Origin: Photorhabdus luminescens subsp. luminescens
GTDB taxonomy: Bacteria; Pseudomonadota; Gammaproteobacteria; Enterobacterales; Enterobacteriaceae
Direction: 5' to 3'
Length of the DNA: 64,000 nucleotides
Assembly: GCF_001083805.1 (NCBI RefSeq)
Contig: NZ_JXSK01000006.1
Coordinates: 186,001-250,000, forward strand
The position numbers and the translations under genes are program-made. The notes under the pieces were generated by a model. It saw only the letters and a list, made by a program, of their open reading frames with translations, made no database searches and was not told where the DNA came from. Shown piece after piece: positions 9,732 through 20,245 of this stretch; within the stretch, counting starts at the first letter, position 1; the number at the start of each line of letters is the position of its first letter.

Positions 9732-11126
9732 ATGCAAGCCTCATTACAACTAGAGCGAGGACTCAACGCACGCCATATCCGGTTTATGGCGTTGGGTTCT
9801 GCGATTGGTACCGGTCTTTTTTATGGTTCTGCTGAAGCAATAAACATGGCTGGTCCGGCAGTATTATTAGCTTATTTAGTGGGCGGCGCTGCTGTCTTTA
9901 TGGTTATGCGCGCTTTAGGAGAAATGGCGGTCCACAGACCGGATGCCGGCTCTTTCGCCAGTTACGCTCATCAATATTTAGGCCCGTTACCCGGATTTAT
10001 TACCGGCTGGACTTATACTTTCGAAATGATCATCGTTTGTCTGGCGGATGTGACGGCTTTTGGCATTTATATGGGGCTATGGTACCCGGAAGTGCCGCGT
10101 TGGATATGGGTACTTAGCATTATTTTCATTATTGGCGCACTCAATCTTTGTAAAGTCAAAGTATTTGGCGAAATGGAATTCTGGTTATCAATTCTGAAAG
10201 TTGCTGCGATCAGCGCCATGATTATTGCCGGAACAGGTATTATTCTGTTTGGTTTTAGCGGCCATTTTCAGGCAACGGGAGTTCAAAATCTGTGGCGACA
10301 CGGCGGGTTTATGCCGAATGGGCTGGGTGGCATTATTGAATCTCTGGCGGTTGTGATGTTTGCTTTCGGTGGTATTGAAATTATCGGTATTACATCCAGT
10401 GAAGCTAAAAATCCGGCGAAAGTGATCCCGCAAGCGATTAATTCTATTCCGTTTCGTATTCTTCTGTTTTATGTACTCACTATTTTTGTATTAATGGCAA
10501 TTTACCCTTGGAGCAGCATCGGTCAAGAAGGTAGTCCATTTGTTGCCATATTTCAGGGGTTAGGTATTGGTTCGGCGGCCAATATTCTGAATATTGTCGT
10601 TATTACGGCGGCAATTTCGGCCATTAATAGCGATATTTTTGGTGCTGGTCGTATGATGTACGGTATGGCTGAGAAAGGATTAGCGCATAAAAAATTTATG
10701 CATTTAAGCCGTAACGGGGTGCCTTGGGTGACGATCATGGTTATGACGCTGGCATTATTGTGTGCAGTGGTTCTCAATTACTTGCTCCCCAAACAGGTAT
10801 TCGTCATTGTTGCTTCGATTGCGACTTTTGCCACCGTGTGGGTCTGGTTAATGATTTTGCTATCTCAATTTGCTATGCGCAGAAAAATGTCGCCAAGAGA
10901 AGTACAGAAATTACAATTTCCAGTACCGATGTGGCCTGTTGCGCCGATTCTGACCATCGTGTTTATGATATTTATTATTGCTGTTCTCAGTTACTTTCCG
11001 GCGACACGAATTGCGTTCTATGTGGGAGGGGTATGGCTCGTGCTGTTAACATCTGCCTATTATTTATGGATACGAAAAAATATCATTATTGTGAGCGCTC
11101 AATCAGCTAGAGAAACACGGTGTTAA
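9732..11126 (+). CDS. Amino-acid permease of the APC family, probably histidine (HutT/ProY-like)
   Basis: Inner-membrane amino-acid/proton symporter of 464 aa with about 12 hydrophobic segments. The N-terminus [20 protein letters not shown] is the hallmark of the amino-acid transporter family closest to ProY and Pseudomonas Hut[18 protein letters not shown] and the TM6-region [19 protein letters not shown] are also typical. RBS AGAGGG precedes the ATG. Being third gene behind hutUH, it most likely imports histidine (or urocanate); proline is the alternative because ProY is very similar. A perfect 12-bp stem hairpin follows the stop and closes the operon. Confidence 0.85.
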   Translation: MQASLQLERGLNARHIRFMALGSAIGTGLFYGSAEAINMAGPAVLLAYLVGGAAVFMVMRALGEMAVHRPDAGSFASYAHQYLGPLPGFITGWTYTFEMIIVCLADVTAFGIYMGLWYPEVPRWIWVLSIIFIIGALNLCKVKVFGEMEFWLSILKVAAISAMIIAGTGIILFGFSGHFQATGVQNLWRHGGFMPNGLGGIIESLAVVMFAFGGIEIIGITSSEAKNPAKVIPQAINSIPFRILLFYVLTIFVLMAIYPWSSIGQEGSPFVAIFQGLGIGSAANILNIVVITAAISAINSDIFGAGRMMYGMAEKGLAHKKFMHLSRNGVPWVTIMVMTLALLCAVVLNYLLPKQVFVIVASIATFATVWVWLMILLSQFAMRRKMSPREVQKLQFPVPMWPVAPILTIVFMIFIIAVLSYFPATRIAFYVGGVWLVLLTSAYYLWIRKNIIIVSAQSARETRC

Positions 11127-11136
11127 ATATGTAGAA

Positions 11137-11170
11137 ACAAACCGTCTTGTTGCTGAATAAGACGGTTTGT
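11137..11170 (+). terminator. Hairpin terminator after the hut operon
   Basis: ACAAACCGTCTT and AAGACGGTTTGT form a perfect 12-bp stem with a 10-nt loop just after the permease stop. There is no strong T-run on the plus strand, so efficiency is uncertain. Confidence 0.7.
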
Positions 11171-11356
11171 GTTGAAAATTAATTAAGAATCTGCAATAGA
11201 ATATCCGGGCTGCCTTTTCAGTTGTCATTCCTTAATTCATTGCTTGCTGAGCATTAGCATTTAAAATTCTATGTTATTAACCTGATATAAAGCTGATTTG
11301 TCTCAATGATCGTGGCAAACTAGCAGGCTAATGAATTTGCAGGGCTGGAGGTGATT

Positions 11357-12289
11357 TTGGACAAGATTTTTATCGATGAGGCAGTAGCTGAGTTATATAC
11401 CATTCAGGATATGTTGCGCTGGTCTGTTAGCCGGTTTAATGCGGCGAATATTTATTACGGGCACGGTACAGACAATCCTTGGGATGAGGCGCTGCAACTG
11501 GTCCTTCCATCACTATTTTTGCCGCTGGATATCCCACAAGAGATGCTAACCACGCGACTGACATCGACTGAACGTCATCGTATTGTCGAACGAGTGCTGC
11601 GCCGTATTAATGAGCGTATTCCGGTTGCTTATTTGACTAACAGAGCTTGGTTTTGTGGTCATGAATTTTATGTTGATGAACGGGTTTTGGTTCCGCGTTC
11701 ACCGATTGGTGAATTAATTAATAATGAATTTGCAGGATTGATCCCCGACCAGCCCGCTAATATCCTTGACCTCTGCACGGGTAGTGGTTGTATTGCCATT
11801 GCTTGTGCATATGCTTTCCCGGAAGCAGAAATAGATGCTGTGGATATTTCCGCCGATGTGCTGGCCGTGACTGAACAGAATATTCAGAATCACAGCCTTG
11901 ACCACCGGGTTATTCCGATTCGTTCTGATCTATTCCGCGATATGCCGCCGGTTAAGTACGATCTTATTGTCACAAATCCGCCTTATGTCGATGCCGAGGA
12001 TATGAGCGACTTGCCGGAAGAGTTTCGTCGTGAGCCTGAGTTAGGTTTGGCTGCGGGTTCAGATGGTTTGAAACTAGCCCGCCGTATTCTGGCGACTGCG
12101 CCAAATTTTCTCACCGAACGAGGTGTATTGATTTGTGAGGTTGGCAACAGTATGGTGCATTTGATTGAACAATATCCTGATGTGCCATTTACTTGGTTGG
12201 AATTTGAATATGGCGGTGACGGCGTATTTATGTTGACACGTCAACAGTTGGTTGAACATCACGAACATTTTCGCTTATTCAAAGATTGA
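11357..12289 (+). CDS. prmB: Ribosomal protein uL3 N5-glutamine methyltransferase
   Basis: SAM-dependent methyltransferase that methylates a glutamine of ribosomal protein L3. Visible are the SAM-binding [19 protein letters not shown] and the [10 protein letters not shown] catalytic motif of glutamine methyltransferases. The start is taken as TTG at 11357 giving [10 protein letters not shown], since GGAG at 11347-11350 is 6 nt upstream and this matches the E. coli protein; the GTG at 11351 directly abuts the Shine-Dalgarno and is unlikely. aroC follows at 82 bp, as in E. coli. The smrB gene that sits beside prmB in E. coli is replaced here by the hut operon. Confidence 0.96.
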   Translation: MDKIFIDEAVAELYTIQDMLRWSVSRFNAANIYYGHGTDNPWDEALQLVLPSLFLPLDIPQEMLTTRLTSTERHRIVERVLRRINERIPVAYLTNRAWFCGHEFYVDERVLVPRSPIGELINNEFAGLIPDQPANILDLCTGSGCIAIACAYAFPEAEIDAVDISADVLAVTEQNIQNHSLDHRVIPIRSDLFRDMPPVKYDLIVTNPPYVDAEDMSDLPEEFRREPELGLAAGSDGLKLARRILATAPNFLTERGVLICEVGNSMVHLIEQYPDVPFTWLEFEYGGDGVFMLTRQQLVEHHEHFRLFKD

Positions 12290-12371
12290 ATAATTGCATA
12301 GGCTGTAGCTGCGTAATAATGCAAAACGGGCAGAGTCAAATATAAAGAACGATTAATAGGAAGGAACTGGG

Positions 12372-13457
12372 ATGGCGGGAAATAGTATCGGGCAATTTTT
12401 CCGGGTCACCACTTTTGGCGAATCTCACGGTTTGGCGTTGGGATGTATTGTCGATGGTGTACCGCCGGGCATTGCAATTACAGAAGCCGATTTGCAAGTT
12501 GATTTAGACAGGCGTCGTCCGGGAACTTCCCGTTATACAACGCAGCGCCGTGAGCCGGATCAGGTTCGCATTCTTTCGGGGGTATTTGAAGGGGTAACCA
12601 CTGGCGCCAGTATCGGTTTACTCATTGAAAATACTGACCAGCGTTCTCAGGATTACAGCGCTATTAAAGATGTGTTTCGCCCGGGCCATGCCGATTACAC
12701 TTATGAACAGAAATACGGTATCCGCGACTATCGTGGCGGTGGGCGCTCTTCTGCGCGTGAAACGGCAATGCGTGTTGCCGCAGGTGCAATAGCGAAAAAA
12801 TATTTGCTGGATAAATATGGTATTCGTGTCCGTGCCTGTTTGACCCAAATGGGCAATATCCATTGCCTATTGAAAGATTGGGAACAGGTGGAACAAAACC
12901 CATTTTTCAGTCCTGATGAAACCAAACTTGAACAACTTGATGCCTTGATGCGTGAATTGAAAAAAGCGGGGGACTCTATTGGCGCGAAAGTGACGGTTGT
13001 CGCGGAAAATGTTCCGGCTGGTTTGGGAGAACCGGTTTTCGACCGTCTTGATGCCGATATTGCTCATGCGCTGATGAGTATTAACGCAGTAAAAGGTGTC
13101 GAAATTGGTGATGGTTTCGGTGTTATCAATTTACGTGGCAGCGAAAACCGGGATGAAATAACTGCTCGAGGATTCACCAGTAATCATGCGGGAGGGATTC
13201 TGGGCGGTATTAGCAGTAGTCAGCCAATTATTGCTCATATTGCGTTGAAGCCAACGTCCAGCATCATGGTGCCGGGTAAAACGATTAATCGTCAGGGTGA
13301 AGAGGTGGAAATGGTCACTCGTGGACGCCATGATCCTTGTGTTGGTATCCGTGCCGTACCGATTGCAGAAGCTATGATGGCGATTGTGCTGATGGATCAC
13401 CTATTACGCCAGAGGGCGCAGTGTGCTGATGTTAAATCCAGCCTTCCTCGTTGGTGA
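12372..13457 (+). CDS. aroC: Chorismate synthase
   Basis: Converts 5-enolpyruvylshikimate-3-phosphate to chorismate, last step of the shikimate pathway, needing reduced FMN. The start [20 protein letters not shown], the [16 protein letters not shown] segment and [19 protein letters not shown] are family signatures; the 361-aa length is normal. AGGAAGG precedes the ATG. In E. coli the next gene is mepA; here mepA is absent and yfcA follows after 88 bp. Confidence 0.98.
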   Translation: MAGNSIGQFFRVTTFGESHGLALGCIVDGVPPGIAITEADLQVDLDRRRPGTSRYTTQRREPDQVRILSGVFEGVTTGASIGLLIENTDQRSQDYSAIKDVFRPGHADYTYEQKYGIRDYRGGGRSSARETAMRVAAGAIAKKYLLDKYGIRVRACLTQMGNIHCLLKDWEQVEQNPFFSPDETKLEQLDALMRELKKAGDSIGAKVTVVAENVPAGLGEPVFDRLDADIAHALMSINAVKGVEIGDGFGVINLRGSENRDEITARGFTSNHAGGILGGISSSQPIIAHIALKPTSSIMVPGKTINRQGEEVEMVTRGRHDPCVGIRAVPIAEAMMAIVLMDHLLRQRAQCADVKSSLPRW

Positions 13458-13545
13458 ACTTGAGAATGAAGCTAGCCTTGAAAATCCCAGAGACTGAAAT
13501 GGGTAGCTTAATATTGATAAGCGGTTTCTTTTGATGGGATGAAAT

Positions 13546-14349
13546 ATGGACTGGTTATTGTCATTAGGTGCGGAAGTTTACGTTCTGCTCTTTCTGGTTG
13601 CAATGATGGCTGGATTTATTGACTCGATTTCTGGCGGTGGCGGTTTACTAACCATCCCGGCGCTGTTATCCGTTGGTGTTTCTCCGGTGCAGGCGTTGGC
13701 GACAAACAAGTTGCAAGCAGTGGGAGGTTCCTTCTCTGCCAGCCTCTATTTTGTTCGTTATGGTGAGGTCGATCTCAAATCTCAACGCTTTGCCATACTA
13801 ATGACACTACTTGGCTCAATGGCTGGTGCGATTATTGTCCAGTTTATAAAGCCAGATTTTCTCTGCCAGCTATTACCAATTTTGGTTATTATCATTGGTC
13901 TTTATTTCCTTTTAACGCCAGCCATTGGCGTAGAAGATCGCTATCGTCGCTTGACGCCTGTGGCATTTGCCTTGTTTATCGGGAGTGGGCTTGGTTTATA
14001 TGATGGCATATTTGGCCCCGGTGTCGGTTCATTTTATGCGTTAGCTTATGTTTTGTTATGCGGCTATAACCTGGCGAAATCCACCGCGCATGCTAAGGTA
14101 CTGAACTTTGCTTCTAATATAGGTTCACTGGCGCTTTTTATCCTTGGCGGTCAAGTTTTGTGGGTATTGGGCCTTGTGATGTTGGCAGGGCAGGTGATTG
14201 GCGCGCGGTTAGGCGCAAGTTTAGTTTTGACTCACGGGCAAAAACTGATTCGCCCTATGATTGTCATTATCTCTTTTTTGATGAGTATTAAATTACTGAA
14301 TGATAATCACGGCGATACGATCCGTAGCTGGCTAGCATTTTATTTCTGA
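13546..14349 (+). CDS. yfcA: TauE/SafE-family membrane transporter YfcA
   Basis: Inner-membrane protein of 267 aa with roughly eight hydrophobic segments. It has the two family repeats: AGFIDSISGGGGLLTIPALL near the N-terminus and GIFGPGVGSFYALAYV in the second half. Members of this family export sulfite or organosulfur anions, but the substrate of YfcA is not known. Its place between aroC and epmC matches the enterobacterial gene order. Confidence 0.9.
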   Translation: MDWLLSLGAEVYVLLFLVAMMAGFIDSISGGGGLLTIPALLSVGVSPVQALATNKLQAVGGSFSASLYFVRYGEVDLKSQRFAILMTLLGSMAGAIIVQFIKPDFLCQLLPILVIIIGLYFLLTPAIGVEDRYRRLTPVAFALFIGSGLGLYDGIFGPGVGSFYALAYVLLCGYNLAKSTAHAKVLNFASNIGSLALFILGGQVLWVLGLVMLAGQVIGARLGASLVLTHGQKLIRPMIVIISFLMSIKLLNDNHGDTIRSWLAFYF

Positions 14350-14371
14350 TTCAGGATTTTGTTTTTAATTC

Positions 14372-14923
14372 ATGATAACGCATAACTATCAACAACTTAT
14401 TGATATTTTTAATCGCTGTTTTGGTGATGAATACAACACCCATTTAGTCAAAGGTGATAACGAACCTATTTACCTGCCAGCAGATGAAGAAGTTCCCTAT
14501 AACCGGATTGTGTTTGCTCATGGTTTCTATGCCAGCGCGTTACATGAAATTGCGCATTGGTGCATTGCGGGTAAAGAGCGCCGTAAACTAGTGGATTTTG
14601 GTTACTGGTATTGCCCGGATGGGCGTGATGCACAGACGCAAAATAAATTTGAAAAAGTAGAAGTTAAACCACAGGCACTTGATTGGTTGTTTTGTACTGC
14701 GGCAGGTTTTCCGTTTAATGTTAGTTGTGACAACCTTGACGGGGATTTTGAGCCTGACAGATTAGCTTTTCAGCGTAAAGTTCATGCTCAGATCATGGAC
14801 TATTTGGCGCAGGGGATACCCGCGAGAGCGGAGTGCTTTATTCAGGGGTTGCACTCGTTCTACAATACGCCCCCATTGAAAGCGGAACATTTTCCCTATT
14901 CGGAAGATATATTCGCAGATTAA
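14372..14923 (+). CDS. epmC: Elongation factor P hydroxylase
   Basis: Hydroxylates the beta-lysylated lysine of elongation factor P, the last step of that modification. The 183-aa protein contains the metal-site motif LHEIAHWCIAG (His-Glu-x-x-His) and FGYWYCPDGRDAQTQNKFE, both strongly conserved in EpmC/YfcM. It starts 22 bp behind yfcA and is followed by yfcL at 27 bp, the E. coli order. Confidence 0.94.
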   Translation: MITHNYQQLIDIFNRCFGDEYNTHLVKGDNEPIYLPADEEVPYNRIVFAHGFYASALHEIAHWCIAGKERRKLVDFGYWYCPDGRDAQTQNKFEKVEVKPQALDWLFCTAAGFPFNVSCDNLDGDFEPDRLAFQRKVHAQIMDYLAQGIPARAECFIQGLHSFYNTPPLKAEHFPYSEDIFAD

Positions 14924-14950
14924 ATACTGAATTTTGAGGAAAGAAGAATA

Positions 14951-15229
14951 ATGCTCGCTGAGTTTGAAACGCGTATTTTGGCGCAAATTGATGACATGGT
15001 AGATCATGCCAGTGATGATGAATTGTTTGCTGGTGGTTATCTCCGCGGGCATCTCACTTTAGCGGTAGCAGAATTGGAGCAGGAAGGCGCTGATACGGCT
15101 GAACAGCTTCATAATCGTGTTGAAGAAAGTATCCAAAATGCGATTAAAGCGGGAGAATTGGCGCCACCGGATCAGGTTCTTGTTCTTAATACCTGGCAGC
15201 GCCTATTGGATAACGCTAAAACTCAATAA
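14951..15229 (+). CDS. yfcL: YfcL family protein
   Basis: Small acidic, helical, soluble protein of 92 aa ([20 protein letters not shown]) of unknown function. Identity rests on sequence resemblance to YfcL and on its position between epmC and mnmC. GAGGAAAGAAG precedes the ATG. It converges with mnmC through a shared long hairpin. Confidence 0.85.
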   Translation: MLAEFETRILAQIDDMVDHASDDELFAGGYLRGHLTLAVAELEQEGADTAEQLHNRVEESIQNAIKAGELAPPDQVLVLNTWQRLLDNAKTQ

Positions 15230-15233
15230 TTTT

Positions 15234-15308
15234 ATTAAGGGACAGAAAACGAACTGTGCTACCAAAATTCATATGAATATCTAACAATTGGTAGTTCAGT
15301 CCCTTAAT
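15234..15308. terminator. Shared convergent hairpin between yfcL and mnmC
   Basis: ATTAAGGGAC (15234-15243) pairs with GTCCCTTAAT (15299-15308), and inside it CTACCAA pairs with TTGGTAG. The right arm overlaps the stop and last codons of mnmC. It probably ends transcription in both directions. Confidence 0.6.
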
Positions 15309-17347
15309 GGTTTTTCAATTTTCACGTTACGGCCTTTTAGTAGTTTTCTGATCCAGAAACGGTTTGGGTGAAGAGCTGCCAGTGTTTCATTATCCAGAGG
15401 TAATGGCTCATCAAAGATCTGCCCTGCAAGGATTTCTGCACTGAGTGGCGCAGAACACAATCCACGGGAACCTAATGCCCCGATAACAAATAGATTGGAA
15501 TAACAGGGTGCATCTGCGATGGGATTCCCTGTGCGGATTTTTTCTGGCAGATTTTGATAATCTGTCATTATTTTATTGAGATCCGGCACATTTCCCACCA
15601 TTGGCATATGGTCACGAATAACGCAGCGAATACCTTGACGGGATTGTTTAGCAGAAACATCAACCTGATTTACCCATTCGGCATCAGGTAAACATTTCAG
15701 TAATCGATCTCGGTTCTCTTGTTGCTCTATTTCAGAATATTCACAATCAAGCCGATGACGTTGGTAACTGGCGCCGATACAGTGGTGTTGATTGGCTGGA
15801 TTAGCCGGTGTCATATAACCATCGTAGCAAAGTACATTTTGCAATCGGCTCAGATCAGTTGTCGTTGGGATGTGACTGACTTGACCGCGCACAGCAGTTA
15901 CCGGCAGTTTCTCGGTTTGTTCAAACTGGGGTAGATGATGACCGTTAGCAATTACTACCGTTTTATGCTGTACGTTTAGTGATTGCCCTTGGTGCATCAA
16001 ATGCAATTGCCAACCATGTTGGTTGTGATTAAGCGCGGTAACTTGATGATCGAAACGACAGCGCATGCCTTGCTGTTGCGCTAATTCGGTTGCTGCTTTG
16101 GTGAGTTCTGCCGGGCATAACCATCCGCCCTGTGGATAGTGAATGCCGTGGTGATGAATGTCCAACCCGCATTTTTCACTCAACTGGTGGCAGTTCATGC
16201 CGATAGCAAGTTCATTCGGCCATGCTGTTGCCAGCATTTTCTCAATTTTCCTGCTACTTTTTTCATCATAAGCAAGTTGGCTGACACCACACCATTGGTG
16301 GTCGAAATCAATTCCCTGCGCTGATAACTGCTCATACTGGCGGCGAGCGAAGGTAAATGCAGAGATAAAGAATTTTTCGAGTCCGTTATGACTACCGTTT
16401 AGTAGTGGGTAAAGTGCTCCCTGGCGATTACCGGATGCACCTTGTGTCGGGGCTGCATCTTGACAATAAAGAGTCACCTGCGCTCCTCGACGCAATAGCG
16501 CAAGCGCGGTAAGAATACTGGCGATCCCTCCGCCGATAATAGCGATATCATCGGTGTGACTTGCTGACGGCCGGGCAAACCAAGGTGCAGGTAATGGCTG
16601 AGATTTCTGCGTTGCTAAAACCCCAGTCAGCATTTCTCTTTTGCGGCCAAATCCTTTGACTTTACTGACATCAAAACCGGCTTGCTGTAAACCACGACGG
16701 ACAATACCCGCAGAAGTAAAGGTTGCAAAGGTGCCTTCTGGATGGGCAAATTGCGCCATTGCAGCAAACAACTGTTCACTCCACATTTGCGGGTTTTTGG
16801 CAGGCGCAAAGCCATCTAAAAACCAGGCATCTATTTTGCCGTGAAGACTGGAATCCATTGTTGGTAACAGATGATTGACGTCACCAAACCATAAATCCAA
16901 TGTGACAGCGCCATTTGCCATAATCAATCGGTGGCAGCCAGCCAGTGGTTGAGGCCATTGCTGGCAGAGTTGCTGTGAAAAAATTTCAAGCTCAGGCCAG
17001 CGTTGATGGGCGGCTTTTAAATCATTGGTTTTCAGTGGATACTTCTCAAAACTGATGAAATGTAGACGTTTCAATGGCGCATCAGGATTTTGCTGTCGAA
17101 ATGCATCAAATGATTGCCAGAACGTTAGGAAATTCAATCCCGTTCCGAAACCGGTTTCCGCAATGACACAGTAAGAACGGGAATGAGTGCTGAATCGTTG
17201 GGGGAAACGGTTACCATTCAGGAATACATAACGGGTTTCTTCCAGCCCATCCTGATTTGAGAAGTAAACGTCATCAAACTGTGTTGAAACCGGAGTACCT
17301 TGATCATTCCAACTTAGGGTTGCGGTACAGATAGCAGAATTTTTCAC
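15296..17347 (-). CDS. mnmC: Bifunctional tRNA mnm5s2U34 biosynthesis enzyme MnmC
   Basis: Acts on the wobble uridine of several tRNAs: the C-terminal FAD oxidase removes the carboxymethyl group and the N-terminal SAM methyltransferase methylates the resulting aminomethyl group. Residues 1-250 hold the methyltransferase ([35 protein letters not shown]); residues about 265-683 hold the FAD domain beginning [20 protein letters not shown] and containing [14 protein letters not shown]. Length 683 aa is normal for the fused enzyme. In E. coli fabB is directly divergent from mnmC; here about 3 kb of other DNA intervenes. Confidence 0.97.
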   Translation of the reverse strand: MKNSAICTATLSWNDQGTPVSTQFDDVYFSNQDGLEETRYVFLNGNRFPQRFSTHSRSYCVIAETGFGTGLNFLTFWQSFDAFRQQNPDAPLKRLHFISFEKYPLKTNDLKAAHQRWPELEIFSQQLCQQWPQPLAGCHRLIMANGAVTLDLWFGDVNHLLPTMDSSLHGKIDAWFLDGFAPAKNPQMWSEQLFAAMAQFAHPEGTFATFTSAGIVRRGLQQAGFDVSKVKGFGRKREMLTGVLATQKSQPLPAPWFARPSASHTDDIAIIGGGIASILTALALLRRGAQVTLYCQDAAPTQGASGNRQGALYPLLNGSHNGLEKFFISAFTFARRQYEQLSAQGIDFDHQWCGVSQLAYDEKSSRKIEKMLATAWPNELAIGMNCHQLSEKCGLDIHHHGIHYPQGGWLCPAELTKAATELAQQQGMRCRFDHQVTALNHNQHGWQLHLMHQGQSLNVQHKTVVIANGHHLPQFEQTEKLPVTAVRGQVSHIPTTTDLSRLQNVLCYDGYMTPANPANQHHCIGASYQRHRLDCEYSEIEQQENRDRLLKCLPDAEWVNQVDVSAKQSRQGIRCVIRDHMPMVGNVPDLNKIMTDYQNLPEKIRTGNPIADAPCYSNLFVIGALGSRGLCSAPLSAEILAGQIFDEPLPLDNETLAALHPNRFWIRKLLKGRNVKIEKPLRD

Positions 17348-17515
17348 GGTAATGCCTGCAATATTACTGATAATAATGCGATTTTAACGAGGTTGGAGTT
17401 GATGTACCACCTGACAGAAGAAAAGAGAGGAAAAGTGCTGATTTAAACAGCAGCCAGCACCTGTATTTGGATTAAGTGCTGGACATTATTTTCATTATAT
17501 TAACAATCATTCTGT

Positions 17516-18127
17516 TCAGCTCTTCGCCAGGTGCCCGGCGGCTAAACATAAAAGCCCTGCGGCAACGCCTTCAGCCCAGCGACGGCGACGATCGCTGAAT
17601 GAACCTTTTTGCCCCATGCTAGCTATGATGACACCGATTAATCCGTAAATGAGAGCGCAGGTAGTGATGAAAATTGCTGAAAGAATGATGGATTGGAGCA
17701 TGTAGTTGCTGTCCGCAGTGATGAAGTTTGGCAGAATAGCAAAGTAGATTAGTAACCCTTTGGGATTTAGAAAGCTGGTTAGGAAACCTTTGGTCAGCGA
17801 GGTTTTGGCTGATGAGGACGAGAAAATAATTTTGCCGGGACGCATGGCTGAACGAAACATCTGAATCGCTAAATAGGCTAAGTAGACAACACCAACCCAA
17901 CGTATCACTTCGAACAGAATTGGTGAGGTTGCCACAATGGCTGTAACACCCAGAGCACCAAGAATGCTATGTAGACAATAACCGGAGATGACACCTGCAT
18001 TGGCACGTAGGGCTGCGCTTTTTCCTGCTGATAGACCTTGAGATGCCACAAACATGATATCGGGTCCGGGAGTACAGATTAACGGTAGTACAGTTGCAGC
18101 GAAAATTAAAAGGTTCTCTAACTGCAT
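17516..18127 (-). CDS. LysE/RhtB-family amino-acid exporter
   Basis: Inner-membrane exporter of 203 aa with about six hydrophobic segments. The N-terminus LPLICTPGPDIMFVASQGLS carries the CTPGPD variant of the family motif, and TSFLNPKGLLIYFAILPNFI is the second family signature. GGAGGAAAAATC precedes the ATG. It is divergent from an Lrp/AsnC-type regulator gene 205 bp away, a common arrangement in which the regulator senses the exported amino acid. The actual substrate cannot be told from sequence. Confidence 0.9.
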   Translation of the reverse strand: MQLENLLIFAATVLPLICTPGPDIMFVASQGLSAGKSAALRANAGVISGYCLHSILGALGVTAIVATSPILFEVIRWVGVVYLAYLAIQMFRSAMRPGKIIFSSSSAKTSLTKGFLTSFLNPKGLLIYFAILPNFITADSNYMLQSIILSAIFITTCALIYGLIGVIIASMGQKGSFSDRRRRWAEGVAAGLLCLAAGHLAKS

Positions 18128-18332
18128 GATTTTTCCTCCATAAATTTTTAATAGGAGCGCTAATTACTGGATGAGAGCAAGTAAGTAAGGCAGGTTAGAC
18201 GCTATAATCAATCTACAAAAAGATAATTTTTGGTATTTTAAGCTAATTTTTATGATATTTTGTGTCTATTTTTTTATTTTTTCTATTAATATTGAAATTC
18301 GTATAATAAATTTTTGTTTTTAATGGAATTGA

Positions 18333-18797
18333 ATGCCAATGAAATTAGACAATATTGATAAACGTATTCTTCGTGCCTTACAACGTGACGGTCGGCTCCA
18401 GAATGTCGAATTAGCTAAGAAGGTTGGTTTATCGCCATCGCCTTGCTTGCGGCGTGTACGGTTATTGGAAGAAGCAGGGATTATTAAGCGATATGTTGCT
18501 GTTCTTGATGGCTCGAAGATCGGAGCTGGTCTTTCATTGTTTGCCCGGATTTGGCTCAAGGCTCAGGATGCAGAGACAATTCAGCGTTTCACGGATGCTA
18601 TTCAAGAAATGCCTGAAATTGTGGAATGCCACTTAATGGCAGGGGAATGTGATGCGCTTTTGAGAATCGTTACTGGGGATCTCCACTCTTATCGCCGTTT
18701 CCATGCTGAACATCTAACCCGGATAGACAGTATTCAAAGTGTTAAGACGGAGGTACCGATGGAAACTGCGAAACTTACTCATATGTTGCCGATATGA
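18333..18797 (+). CDS. Lrp/AsnC-family transcriptional regulator
   Basis: 154 aa: N-terminal winged helix-turn-helix (LDNIDKRILRALQRDGRLQN, ELAKKVGLSPSPCLRRVRLL) and a C-terminal RAM ligand-binding domain (ECHLMAGECDALLRIVTGDL). Most likely controls the divergent lysE-type exporter in response to an amino acid. Two ATGs (18333 and 18339) are possible; the first follows GGAA closely. It is not Lrp itself, which is longer and has a different N-terminus. Confidence 0.92.
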   Translation: MPMKLDNIDKRILRALQRDGRLQNVELAKKVGLSPSPCLRRVRLLEEAGIIKRYVAVLDGSKIGAGLSLFARIWLKAQDAETIQRFTDAIQEMPEIVECHLMAGECDALLRIVTGDLHSYRRFHAEHLTRIDSIQSVKTEVPMETAKLTHMLPI

Positions 18798-18898
18798 GTT
18801 ACTCATCTTTCTCTATGTGTACCTGAACGGAATGTTGACTTTGGCAAAGGGGATCACTGAGGAGACACTTGCTTTGGTATGGAATGTTTCTGTTTCAT

Positions 18899-18946
18899 AA
18901 AACTGCACCTTAATCAGTTAGTGTCTAACATTTGGGGTGCAGTTCA
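18899..18946 (-). mobile_element. Possible solo end of an IS3-family (IS150-like) element
   Basis: Read on the minus strand this begins TGAACTGCACCCCAAATGTT followed by AGACA and ends GGTGCAGTTT, then ATGAAACAGAAA. Elements of the IS150 group typically start TGTACTGNCCCC...GTTAGACA and begin orfA shortly inside. AACTGCACC/GGTGCAGTT also forms a 9-bp stem. Only about 50 bp (perhaps up to 150 bp) remain and no transposase frame continues. The match is from memory and needs a search. Confidence 0.4.
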
Positions 18947-18965
18947 AAATAGCGAGGTTTAGTAT

Positions 18966-19505
18966 TTATAAATGAATATGGAATTCACATAATTTTTTAA
19001 ATTCTTTTGAGTGCCTCTCTTTTAAATGTGAGGAAATCGTATCAATCATTGATATCACTTTACGCTTGGCTGCTTCTTTATCACCGCCATTATGATTTAC
19101 TTCTTCAATATAGGATGAGCATAACTTACAAAATTCAACGACTCTCTTTTCAAGGGTATTTGAATATTTGTCGATAAAATCATAATGGCGGTAATTATTA
19201 GCCCGTTTTAAGTAATCTGAATTTTGCATAGGTATAAATATTTCCTCTGAATTGAACCCGGAAATTTCCTTAGTATTACTTCTGTATATAGACTCTAATA
19301 ATCGCTGATTTTTACTGGATATAATCATAATTAGTCCATAAAGCGTGATGAATGCACCGATTAGGATATGATTTTGTTGTGAAGAAATTAGCTCTATATT
19401 GTTAAATTTGTTGCTATATTGTGATAAAATATTTGTCTCCATATTAAAAGCCGCTAGGATCCATATGATGCCAACGCTCAGTAGAAGATAACCAAGTCCT
19501 CTCAT
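18966..19505 (-). CDS. Hypothetical two-segment membrane protein
   Basis: 179 aa, not recognised. Two hydrophobic stretches (about residues 2-20 and 46-64) form a membrane hairpin, followed by a hydrophilic C-terminal half of about 115 residues rich in Lys, Glu, Asn and Ser with probable helices (LEKRVVEFCKLCSSYIEEV). AT-rich codon use marks it as accessory. It sits in the block inserted between mnmC and fabB and has no obvious partner gene. Confidence 0.6.
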   Translation of the reverse strand: MRGLGYLLLSVGIIWILAAFNMETNILSQYSNKFNNIELISSQQNHILIGAFITLYGLIMIISSKNQRLLESIYRSNTKEISGFNSEEIFIPMQNSDYLKRANNYRHYDFIDKYSNTLEKRVVEFCKLCSSYIEEVNHNGGDKEAAKRKVISMIDTISSHLKERHSKEFKKLCEFHIHL

Positions 19506-20008
19506 TATTAACCCCCATTAGGATTATTGGGTAAAGTTACTTAGGTTTTACAATGAACCAACCATTTGCATATGACATAGCATAATTACCATCATTTTTT
19601 GTGTGAATAATGGCTTTATCGGTTGATAAAGTCAGAAAATTTTCTGTTTTAAGACATTTGTTGCTGTAAGTTTAGGTATTTTACGTAATTCAGTCAGTAA
19701 TATAACATAGGGATTGATTCATTTCATAAAAATTTTATTCATCCTTATTATTCTCAGTTATTAAATTTGTTTCTAATTAGCAGGAAATTTAATAAAAATA
19801 GCAGGTATATCAACTTCTATATAAATATAAGCCTACTAATCATTATTTTAATGCTTGATAAGTGCATATGTATTGTATTGATATTATTACCCTTAGATTA
19901 AATTTTTGATGGAAATTACGAGTGTTTCCTGATTTTATTGTTTACCAGAATAATTCCTATCTGAAATTTATTTTTATCTATTGAGATCTGAATCGTTTTA
20001 TTGTGTTC
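19506..20008. other. Non-coding AT-rich region before the ERIC copy and fabB
   Basis: About 500 bp of AT-rich DNA with no convincing gene. It may hold the promoter of the leftward membrane-protein gene. Confidence 0.5.
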
Positions 20009-20135
20009 TATACCCGTTATCTTTCAAGTTGCCTCTTTGTTGGCTGCACTCACTCACCCCGGTCACATAGTTATCTATGCTCCCGGGGATTCGCTCCCTT
20101 GCCGTCGCGATGCATCTTGAAATCCATAGGGTATA
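20009..20135. repeat. ERIC/IRU element, complete (copy 1)
   Basis: Exactly 127 bp from TATACCC to GGGTATA, with the AAGTTGCCTCTTTGTTGGCT, CACCCCGGTCACATAG and CTCCCGGGGATTCGCTCCC blocks characteristic of ERIC palindromes. Lies about 75 bp upstream of the FadR site of fabB. Confidence 0.92.
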
Positions 20136-20209
20136 TACAAGTTAACAGTTATTTTAACTTGAAAACGTATTGGAATTTTTTAGGGGGCAAACTTTTCTTC
20201 GTAATTTTA

Positions 20210-20226
20210 TCCTGATCGGACTTGTT
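20210..20226. promoter_or_regulatory. FadR binding site of fabB
   Basis: TCCTGATCGGACTTGTT matches the FadR site known in fabA/fabB promoters, where FadR activates unsaturated fatty-acid synthesis. Its spacing to the adjoining FabR palindrome is the same as I remember for enteric fabA. Confidence 0.8.
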
Positions 20227-20227
20227 C

Positions 20228-20245
20228 AGCGTACAAGTGTACGCT
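20228..20245. promoter_or_regulatory. FabR operator of fabB
   Basis: AGCGTACAAGTGTACGCT: two perfect 8-bp arms AGCGTACA/TGTACGCT around AG, the FabR repressor palindrome. It starts one base after the FadR site, so activator and repressor compete over the same promoter 58 bp before the fabB start. Confidence 0.85.

Noticed and set aside
20003-20215. 70-codon plus-strand frame before fabB
   Set aside because: It is almost wholly ERIC repeat sequence; such frames recur in every copy of the palindrome.
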